Below are positions 9,643 to 21,035 of a stretch of 64,000 nt of DNA, piece after piece. The notes below the pieces were generated by a model. That model worked only from the letters and a program-made list of their open reading frames with translations. It had not been told where the DNA came from and ran no database searches. Made by a program: the position numbers and the translations under genes. The DNA is from Nocardioides insulae DSM 17944. Its GTDB lineage: Bacteria; Actinomycetota; Actinomycetes; Propionibacteriales; Nocardioidaceae. The stretch lies in the NCBI RefSeq assembly GCF_000422825.1, contig NZ_KE383928.1:880930-944929 (forward strand), read 5' to 3'. Each line of letters starts with the position of its first letter. Positions within the stretch are counted from its first letter, which is position 1.

Positions 9643-10998
9643 TCACTCGGGCGGGTCGGTGGGTCGCGGGCGGGTGATCGGCTGGGTGGGCTCGGACGGC
9701 GCGTCCACCGGGGCGGGCGCATCCACCGGGGTGGGCGCATCCACCGGGGTGGCCTGGGTGGCTGCCGGGGCATTCACGGGGTCGAGCGGGTCGCCGCCCG
9801 CGGCGCCCCCTCCACGCCCGGCGGGACCGCCGAAGGATGGCGGGTCGGCGCGGAAGGCGACCACGGCGATCCAGCCGGAGAGTGCGCCGAGGGCGAGCAC
9901 CAGGATCAGCAGCCCCAGTCTCAGATCGAAGGAGAGCAGCAGGACGAGGCAGACCAGGGCGACCGCGGCGGCGACGTACTTGCCGGCGGGATAGCGCTGG
10001 GTGAGCGCCACCAACCGCTCATAGCCCTGCCGGGCGACGCGGCGTCGGCCCACCGCCCCCTCGTCCCGGCCGAGGAACAGGGTGGCCAGGGCGACCAGGA
10101 GGGCGAGCACGATCAGGGCCCGGATGAGGCCCCGCAGGTCCGCGGTGAGGAGTTCGATGCCGGCCTCGCCGGCGGCGGCAGAGCCGACGGGAAGCGCGTC
10201 CACCGCGATCGAGCGTCCCACCGCGATGCCGACCAGGGTGAGCGCGAGGATCCCCGCGGCGCCGAGCGCGGTCCAGCGAGCGGCCCGCACGTGGCGTCGG
10301 GCGAGTGCGATCCCCGCGACGATCAGCAGCAGGGTGAGCAGGGGCAGCAGCCGGCCCCAGCGGTCGATCAGGTCGTAGCCCTGCTGCACGGTGGCGAGCT
10401 GCTCGATGTCGGCCAGCGGGATCACGATGTCGACGGTGGGCAACAGGTCAGCGCCCGGGATGCCGGCCTCCTGCAGGGCCAGCTTCACCGCCTCAGTGAG
10501 CGTGGACAGGCGCAGGTTGAGCTGGCCCTCCTCGGCCGCGAGGGCACGGTCCGCGGCGGCGGGGTCCTCGAGGATCTCGGCGAGCTGGGTGTGCACCTCG
10601 CGCAGCGAGGTCTCCCACGCCTCCGCGAACTCCGGGCTCTGCACGACCCGGGCCGCCAGGTTCGTGACCGCGGTCCGCAACCGGTCGCGCAGCGGCTCGG
10701 CGATCAGGGGCAGCAGGGTCTCGGTGAGCCTCGGGGGGACCCCGAGCTCGTCGAGACCGGCGGCGGCCCTGCCGGGGAGATCCTGGGCGGCCACGAAGGT
10801 CGTCACCTGCGTGACCATCTGCTCCTCGATCAGATCCTGGACCGCCGGGTCCTCGGCGAGGGGGGCCAGGGTGTCGACGAACGAGTCGGTGTCGGTCACG
10901 ACGTCACGGGTCCACCAGGCGACCGTGGACGCGGGAACGGCGATCACTGCGATGACCAGCACCACTGCGGCGAGAACGGATCGGATCGTGGCGGTCAC
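9643..10998 (-). CDS. conserved actinobacterial membrane protein with Pro/Ala repeat tail
   Basis: 451 residues. One N-terminal helix (VLAAVVLVIAVIAVPASTVAWW) is followed by a long extracytoplasmic, mostly helical region (about residues 35-215). Helices then appear near 225-245, 255-275, 290-312 and 340-395. The tail is Gly- and Pro-rich with repeats of the type TPVDAPTPVDAPAPVDAP. The layout matches a common but uncharacterised actinobacterial membrane family. It diverges from the cardiolipin synthase gene; no function is claimed. Confidence 0.75.
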   Translation of the reverse strand: MTATIRSVLAAVVLVIAVIAVPASTVAWWTRDVVTDTDSFVDTLAPLAEDPAVQDLIEEQMVTQVTTFVAAQDLPGRAAAGLDELGVPPRLTETLLPLIAEPLRDRLRTAVTNLAARVVQSPEFAEAWETSLREVHTQLAEILEDPAAADRALAAEEGQLNLRLSTLTEAVKLALQEAGIPGADLLPTVDIVIPLADIEQLATVQQGYDLIDRWGRLLPLLTLLLIVAGIALARRHVRAARWTALGAAGILALTLVGIAVGRSIAVDALPVGSAAAGEAGIELLTADLRGLIRALIVLALLVALATLFLGRDEGAVGRRRVARQGYERLVALTQRYPAGKYVAAAVALVCLVLLLSFDLRLGLLILVLALGALSGWIAVVAFRADPPSFGGPAGRGGGAAGGDPLDPVNAPAATQATPVDAPTPVDAPAPVDAPSEPTQPITRPRPTDPPE

Positions 10999-11145
10999 CG
11001 GCTTCTCCTTCAGATCAGGGTGCCCGCGACGATCGGGCTTTCGTCAACCTACCGCGAGCAGCCGGCGGCGGCGACGAGCATCTGGGCCGGGTCGGACCGG
11101 GGAGTCCTGTGGCGGGCACGGGCCGGGTCGGGCAGGCTACCGCCC

Positions 11146-12609
11146 ATGTCGATCGTCGCCGTGTCCGGTGCCTTGCTCTACGTCCTCGACCTGGCGATCA
11201 AGGTGCTGGCCCTCGGGCTGGTCCCCAAGAACCGCCGGCCCTCCAGCGGGATGGCGTGGCTGCTGGTCATCATGCTGGTCCCGGTGATCGGCATCATCGT
11301 CTTCTGGATGCTCGGGCTCACCCGCCTGGATCGCAAGCGGCACGAGCGTCAGCGGGTCCTCAACGATCGGGTGATGGCCAACACCCAGGACCTCATCGCG
11401 CGTGAGGAGGTCGGCGGCGCGCTGCCGCCCGACGCGCCGGCGTACCTGCCCTCGCTGGTGGCGCTGAACGAGAACCTCGGCGGGCTCCCGGTGGTGGCCG
11501 GCAACCGGATCGACTTCTTCGGCGACTACAGCGGGTCGATCGACGCGATGGCTGCGGAGATCGGGAGGGCGACCACCTTCGTACACGTCGAGTTCTACAT
11601 CACCGCCTGCGACCGGGTCACCGAGGGCTTCTTCGACGCCCTCGACGCCGCGGTGGCGCGCGGGGTCACCGTGCGGCTCCTCCTCGATCACGTGGGCTCG
11701 CGCGGCATCCCCGGGTACGACAAGCTGGTGGAGCGACTGGACGCGTCCGGGATCCAGTGGCGCCCGATGCTGCCGATCCGGCCGCTCAAGGGCGAGTTCC
11801 GCCGCCCCGACCTCCGTAACCACCGCAAGATCCTGGTGGTCGACGGTCTCAGCGCCTTCACCGGCTCGCAGAACCTCATCGAACCGGGCTACAACAAGCC
11901 GAAGAACCACAAGGCGGGGCGCGAGTGGGTCGAGCTCACCTGCCGGGTGGAGGGCCCGCTGGTCAACGAGCTCGACGTCGTCTTCGCCACCGACTGGAAC
12001 ACCGAGACCGGGGAGACCCTGATCGACGAGCTCGCCGTGATCGCCCCGCGCGCCGGCGACGTGGCCGGGCAGATCATCCCGAGTGGCCCGGGGGTGGTCG
12101 CGGAGAACAACCTGCGCGCCTTCACCACCCTGATCTACGGTGCCCGGCACCGGATCTCGCTCACCAGCCCCTATTTCGTGCCCGACGAGTCCCTCCTGTA
12201 CGCCGTCACGACGGCCGCCCAGCGTGGTGTCGAGGTGGAGTTGTTCGTCAGCGAGGAGAAGGACCAGTTCATGGTCTTCCACGCGCAGCGCTCCTACTAC
12301 GAGGCGCTGCTGCGGGCCGGCGTCCGGATTCATCTCTACCCGCGGCCCGCCGTGCTCCACTCCAAGCACATGTCGATCGACGACGACGTCGCCCTGCTGG
12401 GGTCGAGCAACATGGACATGCGTTCCTTCGCGCTCAACTACGAGGTCTCGACCCTGTTGTTCGGGGGAGACGTGGTGGCCCGGATGCGGGCGGTGGAGGA
12501 TCGCTACCGGGAGTTGTCCCGCGAGCTCACCCTGGAGGACTGGTTGGGGAGGTCGCGGGGCGCGGCCTACGTCGACAACGTCATGCGGCTCACCTCCGCA
12601 CTCCAGTGA
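11146..12609 (+). CDS. cls: cardiolipin synthase (phospholipase D type)
   Basis: 487 residues. Two N-terminal membrane helices (VSGALLYVLDLAIKVLALGLV and AWLLVIMLVPVIGIIVFWMLG) precede two PLD domains. Each carries an HKD motif: HRKILVVDG with His226 and GSQN after it, and HSKHMSIDDD with His405 followed by GSSNMD. The family condenses phosphatidylglycerol, or CDP-DAG with PG, into cardiolipin at the membrane. The frame is open far upstream, but the hydrophobic N-terminus and divergent spacing favour the ATG at 11146. The next gene follows after 28 bases. Confidence 0.93.
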   Translation: MSIVAVSGALLYVLDLAIKVLALGLVPKNRRPSSGMAWLLVIMLVPVIGIIVFWMLGLTRLDRKRHERQRVLNDRVMANTQDLIAREEVGGALPPDAPAYLPSLVALNENLGGLPVVAGNRIDFFGDYSGSIDAMAAEIGRATTFVHVEFYITACDRVTEGFFDALDAAVARGVTVRLLLDHVGSRGIPGYDKLVERLDASGIQWRPMLPIRPLKGEFRRPDLRNHRKILVVDGLSAFTGSQNLIEPGYNKPKNHKAGREWVELTCRVEGPLVNELDVVFATDWNTETGETLIDELAVIAPRAGDVAGQIIPSGPGVVAENNLRAFTTLIYGARHRISLTSPYFVPDESLLYAVTTAAQRGVEVELFVSEEKDQFMVFHAQRSYYEALLRAGVRIHLYPRPAVLHSKHMSIDDDVALLGSSNMDMRSFALNYEVSTLLFGGDVVARMRAVEDRYRELSRELTLEDWLGRSRGAAYVDNVMRLTSALQ

Positions 12610-12637
12610 GTCCGCCGGTGAGCGGGAGGGGGACGGT

Positions 12638-13645
12638 GTGACCGAGTCCAAGGGACCGCAGCTGCGCTTCTTGTCGCCCCGGTGGCAGCGGCGGCTGGAC
12701 TGGGCCGTCGCCAGGGGACGGTGGCTCTCGTCGTTCCTCCGGGTGGTCGACCCGAAAGCGCCCTACCTGTGGCGGATCGTCCAGGGTCACGTGATCGTGG
12801 ACTTCCGCGACAGGTTGATCATCATCTCCGGTCAGGCCTTCGTCGCGCTGATCCCACTGCTGATCGTGATCGCCTCCGCGCTCTCCGCCAACGGCGCCGC
12901 CCAGTTGGCCGAGCGCTTCTCCGAGCGGTTCGGACTCGACCAGGCCACCACCAAGGAGCTGATGGCCCTCTTCGACCCGCCCCCGGAGACCACGAGCTAC
13001 ATCGGCCTGTTCGGGCTGATCCTGATGATGGTCTCCGTGGCCAGTCTGGGGCGCGGGATCCGACGTACCTTCGAGAGCCGCTGGCGGATGGAGCCGGCGA
13101 TCGGCAGTCGGTCGACCATGCTGAGCCTGCTGGGGGTGGGTCTCCTCGTGGTGATGGGCGCCAGCATCGCCTTCGTGGCACGGGCCTACCGCGAGGTGCT
13201 CGGCGGACTGCCCGGCGTGGTCCTGGTGCAGTTCGTCATCTCGGTGGTCCTGTGGGTGCTCTGCATCCTGTTGTTCACCAGCTTCCGGGCCACCTGGCGA
13301 CTGGCCCTGCCGGGGGCGATCTATGCCGCCGTCGCCCAGATCGTGTGTGGCTGGGTCGTGCAGATATACATGCCCCGGCTGATCGTCATCGACGTGATGC
13401 GGTACGGCGCGATCGGCTTCTCCTTCGCGCTCATCTCCTGGCTGCTGGTGGTGGCGGTCATGGTCGCCTCCATCGCCGTGGTCAGCGGCGAGACCGCCAC
13501 CGAGATCCGCCGTCGCTGGCCCAGGGGCGACGGCGTGCCCCGCTCAGGCTGGGCCGGGGTGATCGGCCGGTCGGTTGCGGAGAAGGAGGATGGCGGCCAG
13601 GGGGTAGAGCAGGACGGTGGCCGCGCCGGCCCCGACCAGGAGTGA
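12638..13645 (+). CDS. YihY/virulence factor BrkB family membrane protein
   Basis: 335 residues from a GTG preceded by GGGAGGGGG. Six helices follow a cationic N-terminus. RDRLIIISGQAFVALIPLLIVIASAL is the characteristic first membrane block, and SVASLGRGIRRTFESRWR follows near residue 145. Despite the old label 'ribonuclease BN', these are integral membrane proteins of unknown transport or envelope function. The gene is probably cotranscribed with cls. Its last 102 bases overlap the 3' end of the convergent antiporter gene, and the tail (EKEDGGQGVEQDGGRAGPDQE) is encoded entirely within that overlap. Confidence 0.85.
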   Translation: MTESKGPQLRFLSPRWQRRLDWAVARGRWLSSFLRVVDPKAPYLWRIVQGHVIVDFRDRLIIISGQAFVALIPLLIVIASALSANGAAQLAERFSERFGLDQATTKELMALFDPPPETTSYIGLFGLILMMVSVASLGRGIRRTFESRWRMEPAIGSRSTMLSLLGVGLLVVMGASIAFVARAYREVLGGLPGVVLVQFVISVVLWVLCILLFTSFRATWRLALPGAIYAAVAQIVCGWVVQIYMPRLIVIDVMRYGAIGFSFALISWLLVVAVMVASIAVVSGETATEIRRRWPRGDGVPRSGWAGVIGRSVAEKEDGGQGVEQDGGRAGPDQE

Positions 13646-14734
13646 GGCGTTCTCCGCCGTCATCTCATCGGCGGCCACGGCGACCGACGTCACGGCCACG
13701 ATGATCGGCAGACCGGTGGCGGAGAAGAAGGAGACCGCGAGCGAGTCACGCGCGTCCAGCAGGTCGGGCCCGAAGCGGCGGCTGGAGAAGAAGACGGGGA
13801 GGCCCCGGCAGATCAGGATGGTGAGCACGATCGCGGCGAAGGCGCCGAGGTTGGCGGTGATGGCGTGCGGGTTCACGGCCATGCCGGAGGTGACGAAGAA
13901 GATCGGCACCAGCAGACCGAAGGCGATCCCCTCCAGCCTGCTCTCCAGGTGCTCGTCGCCCTCGGGGAGCGCGAAGCGGAGGATGAATCCGGCGGCGAAC
14001 GCCGCCAGCACGATGTCGAGATCGAAGGCCGCCGCCACCGCGATCAGCGCTACCAGCAGGAGCATGGTGAGGCGCACTGACGTCTGAGCAGTCGTCTCCG
14101 CGCCGGCGCGGACGACATGGATGAGTTTCGAGGTGCCCGAGCGCACCCGCATGGACGGGATGGCGAAGAGGATCGCGATGGCGGCGAAGCAGGCGAGCAC
14201 GATCGCCGATTGGACCGGGCCCCGCGAGCCGAGCAGCAGCGCGATCGCGAGGACGGGGCCCAGTTCGCCGTACGCCCCGTGCCGGAGCACGTGGACGCCG
14301 ACGCGGGACTTCATCAGGCCGTTGTCCTTGAGAATCGGCAACAGCGTGCCGAGGGCGGTCGAGGTCAGGGCGATGGCCACCGCCAGCTGGCTGTTGAGCA
14401 GGTTGGTGACGTCGAGCAGTTCGAGCAGGCAGAACGCCGTGATCAGGCTGGCCACCCAGGTGACCGCGGCCGATCGACCGACGCGGCCGGTGATATCGCG
14501 CGCGTCGATCTCGAAGCCCGCGAGCAGGAACAGCATGCCGAGACCGAGTTCGTGCAGCAGGTCGATCGCCTCGTCGGAGTGTGCCAGTTCCAGCCCGAAC
14601 GGCCCGATCAGCATGCCGCCGACCAGGAGCAGCACCACTTCGGGCACCAGCTTGCGGGGGATCAGGCCGGCGAGGAGCGGAGCGAGCACGCCTACCAGAG
14701 AGATCCAGAACAGCGCGAAGACGGGATTGTCCAC
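13544..14734 (-). CDS. cation:proton antiporter, CPA2/KefB-like membrane subunit
   Basis: 396 residues with about twelve helices in the Na+/H+ exchanger fold: ISLVGVLAPLLAGLIPRKLVPEV, LLHELGLGMLFLLAGFEID, TSTALGTLLPILKD. The AGFEID motif of CPA2 proteins is present. No TrkA-N (RCK) regulatory domain is attached, so it resembles the short Kef/GerN-like form. The ion (K+ or Na+) cannot be assigned from sequence alone. It converges on, and overlaps by 102 bases, the BrkB-like gene. Confidence 0.88.
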   Translation of the reverse strand: MDNPVFALFWISLVGVLAPLLAGLIPRKLVPEVVLLLVGGMLIGPFGLELAHSDEAIDLLHELGLGMLFLLAGFEIDARDITGRVGRSAAVTWVASLITAFCLLELLDVTNLLNSQLAVAIALTSTALGTLLPILKDNGLMKSRVGVHVLRHGAYGELGPVLAIALLLGSRGPVQSAIVLACFAAIAILFAIPSMRVRSGTSKLIHVVRAGAETTAQTSVRLTMLLLVALIAVAAAFDLDIVLAAFAAGFILRFALPEGDEHLESRLEGIAFGLLVPIFFVTSGMAVNPHAITANLGAFAAIVLTILICRGLPVFFSSRRFGPDLLDARDSLAVSFFSATGLPIIVAVTSVAVAADEMTAENASLLVGAGAATVLLYPLAAILLLRNRPADHPGPA

Positions 14735-15003
14735 GGGAGCTCCTCGCGATGGTCACGCACCACGGACTGGCGCGATCGGATGTCGACCGGCCGACGATAC
14801 CGACCTGGGGGAAACCCCGAGCGCGGCCCGCGGTGAACTCCCCGCTGCGGCCTACCGTGCGGCAACCCCCGATGGGGCGTTCCTGGTGCTAGCGTCCGGG
14901 CTGCTGGGACGCTCCGCCCGGTCCGAGAGGCACCTCGCTCACCAGTGACGTGTCGCGCGGCCGGGCGGCCCCATCCGCCCACCACGAAGAAGGAGACCCC
15001 AGC

Positions 15004-15384
15004 GTGAGTTTCTGGGACATTATCTGGTTCATCATCGTCACGTTCGCGTTCGTGGCCTACCTGATGGTCATGTTCACGATCATCGCGGACCTGTTCCGTG
15101 ACCGCGAGCTGTCCGGCTGGTGGAAGGCGGTGTGGATCATCTTCTTGATCTTCGTCCCCTTCCTCACCGCACTCATCTACCTCATCGCCCGCAGCAAGGG
15201 CATGGCCCAGCGCCAGGCCCAGTCCGTCGCCGACGCGGTCGAGGCCCAGCAGGCCTACATCAAGCAGGTGGCCTCCGAGGGTTCTTCTCCGGCCGACCAG
15301 ATCGCCTCGGCCAAGAAGCTGCTCGACGACGGTGCGATCACCGCCGAGGAGTTCGACGCGCTCAAGGCCAAGGCCCTGAGCTGA
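15004..15384 (+). CDS. membrane-anchored SHOCT-domain protein (PLDc_N + SHOCT)
   Basis: 126 residues from a GTG with GAAGGAGA 10 bases upstream. Two N-terminal helices (IIWFIIVTFAFVAYLMVMFTIIADLF and WWKAVWIIFLIFVPFLTALIYLIA) match the phospholipase D N-terminal membrane domain, but no PLD catalytic domain follows. A short coiled segment leads to a C-terminal SHOCT domain (ADQIASAKKLLDDGAITAEEFDALKAKAL). SHOCT modules mediate oligomerisation or attachment; the role here is unknown. Confidence 0.85.
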   Translation: MSFWDIIWFIIVTFAFVAYLMVMFTIIADLFRDRELSGWWKAVWIIFLIFVPFLTALIYLIARSKGMAQRQAQSVADAVEAQQAYIKQVASEGSSPADQIASAKKLLDDGAITAEEFDALKAKALS

Positions 15385-15392
15385 TCGCCCCT

Positions 15393-15416
15393 CCGCGCCG
15401 GTGAACCCCGGCGCGG
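15393..15416 (+). terminator. terminator hairpin after SHOCT gene
   Basis: A perfect 9-bp stem (CCGCGCCGG with CCGGCGCGG) around a 6-base loop, 8 bases after the SHOCT protein stop. Confidence 0.6.
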
Positions 15417-15428
15417 CGCACCACCACG

Positions 15429-15460
15429 TCGATCGCCGTACCTCCGGGTGCGGCGATCGA
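15429..15460 (+). repeat. second hairpin in the intergenic region
   Basis: A perfect 10-bp inverted repeat (TCGATCGCCG with CGGCGATCGA) separated by 12 bases, just after the putative terminator. It may be a second terminator or an RNA structure; no other signal was recognised in the 229 bases between these genes. Confidence 0.5.
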
Positions 15461-15613
15461 TGCATGTGCGGACGATCCGCCGGCCGCTGGGTCAGTCCCG
15501 GTGGGCAGTTGGCTCCCGATGGCTGCGGATCACCGCTGACCCCGTCCGAGACGTGACCGGGCGGGCAACCTGGTCGTAGCACGCCGGCAACATGGCTGCG
15601 GCACGCTGTTCCC

Positions 15614-16519
15614 ATGTTGTGGCGCGTGCGTACGACGCTCCCGGATCGCCCCGGCGCGCTGGCCGTCCTGGCCGCGCGCTGCGGCGAGGCGGGCGTCAAC
15701 ATCCTCGGTCTGCAGATCTTCCCCGGGATCGAGGAGGTGACCGACGAACTGATCCTCCGGACGCCGGAGCAATGGACGACGGCCGAGGTGGGCGCGCTGC
15801 TCGACTCGGCCGGGGGACGGGCCGTGGTGGCGCTGCCGTGCACCGAGTCCGCGTTGACCGATCAGCCGGCCCGCTATGTCCAGGCCGCACGGGCACTGTT
15901 GGCCCGGCCCACCGCCTTCCCGGAGATCCTTGCCGACCTGTTCGACGCCGAGCCGGATCCGGTCAACGGTACCGGCCACGACACCCTCGAGGTGACCCTG
16001 CGCGACGTCACCATGCAGGTGCACCGCGCGGCGCCGTTCACGCCGACCGAGCGCGCACGGGGTGAGGCGCTGGCCGCCGTGGTGGACGTCGTACTCTCCC
16101 GTGCCCCGAGCCAGGGCACGGGATCGGTGACCACCACCGTCGCCGCGTCGGGGCGAGGCGAGGTGGAGCACCTGGTCGGGGTCGACTCGGTGAGAGCACT
16201 GATCGGGGGCGAGGTGGTCGGTACGGCGTCGGTCGGCGCGGTGATCGGCCGTGATCTGGACGGCGGGGAGGTGCGGGACGTGGACCTGAGCGTCGAGACC
16301 GGCTGGCAACGGCAGGGGATCGGCTCCGGCCTCCTGCTCGCCGCCGCCCGGCTCGCCCAGTCCAAGGGGGCCGCGGAGGTGCGCCTGGTCACCTGGGCCG
16401 GCAATCCCGCCGTCCTGCCGATGACCCTCGGGGCCGGCCTCCGCGCCCGGATCCGGATGTCCGGAGACGAACTGGTCGTCCGGCTCCCGGTGAGCGATCT
16501 CCGACCGCTGCGGAGCTGA
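15614..16519 (+). CDS. GNAT acetyltransferase with N-terminal ACT domain
   Basis: 301 residues. The first about 75 form an ACT-like domain: WRVRTTLPDRPGALAVLAARCGEAGVNILGLQIFP, with the DRPG(A/S)L ligand loop. The C-terminal about 150 residues are GNAT-like: SVETGWQRQGIGSGLLLAAARLAQ carries the acetyl-CoA motif A (R/Q-x-x-G-x-G/A) near residue 235, then AAEVRLVTWAGNPAVLPMTLGAGL. ACT-GNAT fusions suggest acetylation controlled by a small ligand, typically an amino acid. The substrate is unknown. It sits alone upstream of guaB on the same strand. Confidence 0.8.
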   Translation: MLWRVRTTLPDRPGALAVLAARCGEAGVNILGLQIFPGIEEVTDELILRTPEQWTTAEVGALLDSAGGRAVVALPCTESALTDQPARYVQAARALLARPTAFPEILADLFDAEPDPVNGTGHDTLEVTLRDVTMQVHRAAPFTPTERARGEALAAVVDVVLSRAPSQGTGSVTTTVAASGRGEVEHLVGVDSVRALIGGEVVGTASVGAVIGRDLDGGEVRDVDLSVETGWQRQGIGSGLLLAAARLAQSKGAAEVRLVTWAGNPAVLPMTLGAGLRARIRMSGDELVVRLPVSDLRPLRS

Positions 16520-16635
16520 TCCGCGGCGCTCTCCCGGGCGGTGCTGTGGGGCCGCTCACAGCACCGCCGGCAACGTCGGGGCAGCCCTTCTCACGCTGCT
16601 CGCGACGGTTCGGCGCTGGTGGCGGATCGCCGTAG

Positions 16636-18827
<2,192 letters not shown>

Positions 18828-18902
18828 CCTCACTCGCCTTCCGGAGCGCGGTCCCGGACCCGGACCCGCTCGTTCTCAGTAAACGCGGGGTCCGCAGGGG
18901 CG

Positions 18903-18925
18903 GCAAGTACAGATGCAGTACCTGC
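18903..18925 (+). promoter_or_regulatory. candidate HxlR operator
   Basis: Inverted repeat GCAAGTAC-N7-GTACCTGC (7 of 8 bases complementary) in the 184-base divergent region between the HxlR regulator and the methyltransferase. Placement and symmetry suggest an autoregulatory site; there is no direct evidence. Confidence 0.45.
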
Positions 18926-19011
18926 GCCGCTACAGACTTCGCACTTTCGCGGTGCATCCGGCGGCGGGAGGCTCGGATGGTCAGCACGAGGCAGCTACCC
19001 GAGGAGAAGAC

Positions 19012-19842
19012 ATGTCCACCTCACCGACCACACCGGCCGGCGTCGCGCCGGACCTCAAGGCCCGGCATCGCGCGATGTGGGCGTCCGGCGAGTACGCCCG
19101 GGTCGCCGACGGCCTGATCCCCGAGCTCGGCGACGTCCTGGTCCGGGAGACCGGGGTCGGGGCGGAGGACCGGGTGCTCGACATCGCGGCCGGTACCGGC
19201 AACGCGGCGATCCGTGCCGCCCTCACGGGCGCGGACGTCGTCGCCAGCGACCTGACCCCCGAACTGCTCGCCGCGGGGGAGCGGCGCTCCTCGGAGGCCG
19301 GCGTCGGCCTCAGCTGGGAGCAGGCCGACGCCGAGGCGTTGCCCTACCGCGATGCCGCCTTCGACGTCGCACTGTCCTGCGTCGGCATCATGTTCGCTCC
19401 CTTCCACGAGCGTGCCGCCGGCGAACTGTGCCGGGTGGTGCGCCCCGGTGGACGGATCGGGCTGATCAACTGGACCCCGGAGGGGTTCATCGGGCAGATG
19501 TTCGCGGTGATGAAGCCCTACGCGCCCCCGCCGCCCGAGGGCGCGACCCCGCCCCCTCGCTGGGGCGATGAGACCCATGTCCGGGAACTCCTGGGCGACC
19601 GGGTCACCGATCTGCGGGCCGAGCGGAGGACGGTCGCCATCGACGCGTTCGGGAGCGGCGCGGAGTTCCGGGACTTCTTCAAGAGCTACTACGGGCCGAC
19701 CATCGTGGCCTACCGGGCCAACCAGGACGACCCGGCGCGGGTCGCCGCGCTCGACGAGGCCCTCGCGGAACTCGGCGACCAGGCCCTCGTGGAGGGCCGG
19801 ATGGCCTGGGAGTACCTCCTGATCACGGCGCAACGCGCCTGA
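19012..19842 (+). CDS. class I SAM-dependent methyltransferase
   Basis: 276 residues from an ATG with GAGGAGAAG upstream. SAM-binding motif I VLDIAAGTGNAAI lies near residue 60, DVVASDLTPELL supplies the acidic residue, and VRPGGRIGLINWTPEGF is the post-IV region. The layout is that of UbiE/Methyltransf_11 proteins acting on small molecules. It diverges from the HxlR regulator, which probably controls it; the substrate is unknown. Confidence 0.85.
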   Translation: MSTSPTTPAGVAPDLKARHRAMWASGEYARVADGLIPELGDVLVRETGVGAEDRVLDIAAGTGNAAIRAALTGADVVASDLTPELLAAGERRSSEAGVGLSWEQADAEALPYRDAAFDVALSCVGIMFAPFHERAAGELCRVVRPGGRIGLINWTPEGFIGQMFAVMKPYAPPPPEGATPPPRWGDETHVRELLGDRVTDLRAERRTVAIDAFGSGAEFRDFFKSYYGPTIVAYRANQDDPARVAALDEALAELGDQALVEGRMAWEYLLITAQRA

Positions 19843-19928
19843 TCCGGCGCGGCTGGCATCGGCGGCGGGCCCGCCTCCCGAGACGGACGGGTTCGCCGCC
19901 GACCCACCACGGGCAATATCCTGGCCGG

Positions 19929-21035
19929 GTGAGTGACATCGAGATCGGCCGGGCCAAGCGCGCACGACGTGCCTACGCGTTCGACGACGTGGCGATCGTG
20001 CCCTCCAGGCGCACGCGTGACGTCGAAGAGGTCAGCACCGAGTGGCAGATCGACGCCTACCGGTTCGACCTCCCGGTGCTCGCGGCGCCGATGGACTCGG
20101 TGATGTCGCCGGCCACCGCGATCCGGCTCGGCCGGCTCGGCGGCCTCGGCGTACTCAACCTGGAGGGCATCTGGACCAGGTACGCCGACCCCGAGCCGCT
20201 GCTGGAGGAGGTCGCCGCGCTGCAGGGCGTCGACGCGACCAAGCGGCTCCAGCAGATCTACACCGAGCCGGTGAAGGCCGAGCTGATCACCCAGCGCCTG
20301 CACGAGGTGCGGGAGGCGGGGGTGACCGTCGCCGGTGCGCTCAGCCCGCAGCGCACCAAGGAGTTCGCCAAGACGGTGGTCGACGCCGGCGTCGACATGT
20401 TCGTCATCCGCGGCACCACGGTCTCGGCCGAGCACGTGTCCAGCCAGGCCGAGCCGCTGAACCTCAAGGAGTTCATCTATGAACTCGACGTGCCGGTCGT
20501 CGTCGGCGGCTGCGCCACCCACCAGGCCGCGCTGCACCTGATGCGCACGGGCGCGGCCGGCGTCCTGGTCGGCTTCGGCGGTGGCGCCTCGCACACCACC
20601 CGCAGCGTGCTCGGCGTCGCCGTGCCGATGGCCTCGGCGGTCGCCGACGTGGCCGCTGCCCGGCGCGACTACCTCGACGAGTCCGGCGGCCGCTACGTCC
20701 ACGTCATCGCGGACGGCTCGATCGGCCGGTCGGGTGACATCGCCAAGGCGATCGCCTGCGGGGCGGACGCGGTGATGGTGGGTTCCCCCTTCGCCCGCGC
20801 CACCGACGCGCCCGGCCGGGGCTTCCATTGGGGCGCCGAGGCGCACCACGCCGACCTGCCGCGCGGTCAGCGGGTGGCGTTCGACCCGGTGGGCAGCTTC
20901 GAGGAGATCCTGTTCGGGCCCTCCCACACCGCGGACGGCACGATGAACCTGATGGGCGCCCTCAAGCGGTCGATGGCCACCACCGGCTACACCGAGCTGA
21001 AGGAGTTCCAGCGCATCGAGGTCGTCGTCGGCTGA
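19929..21035 (+). CDS. guaB3: GuaB3 family IMP dehydrogenase-related protein
   Basis: 368 residues from GTG, colinear with the CBS-less GuaB3 proteins of actinobacteria. The start is EIGRAKRARRAYAFDDVAIVPSRRTRD, followed by LDVPVVVGGC and later RDYLDESGGRYVHVIADGSIGRSGDIAKAIACGADAVMVGSP. The loop that in true IMPDH reads GPGSICTTR reads GGGASHTTR here, so the catalytic Cys is replaced by His; other actinobacterial GuaB3 proteins also lack it. A nucleotide-binding regulatory or altered reductase role is possible. The next gene starts within its stop codon (ATGA). Confidence 0.92.
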   Translation: MSDIEIGRAKRARRAYAFDDVAIVPSRRTRDVEEVSTEWQIDAYRFDLPVLAAPMDSVMSPATAIRLGRLGGLGVLNLEGIWTRYADPEPLLEEVAALQGVDATKRLQQIYTEPVKAELITQRLHEVREAGVTVAGALSPQRTKEFAKTVVDAGVDMFVIRGTTVSAEHVSSQAEPLNLKEFIYELDVPVVVGGCATHQAALHLMRTGAAGVLVGFGGGASHTTRSVLGVAVPMASAVADVAAARRDYLDESGGRYVHVIADGSIGRSGDIAKAIACGADAVMVGSPFARATDAPGRGFHWGAEAHHADLPRGQRVAFDPVGSFEEILFGPSHTADGTMNLMGALKRSMATTGYTELKEFQRIEVVVG

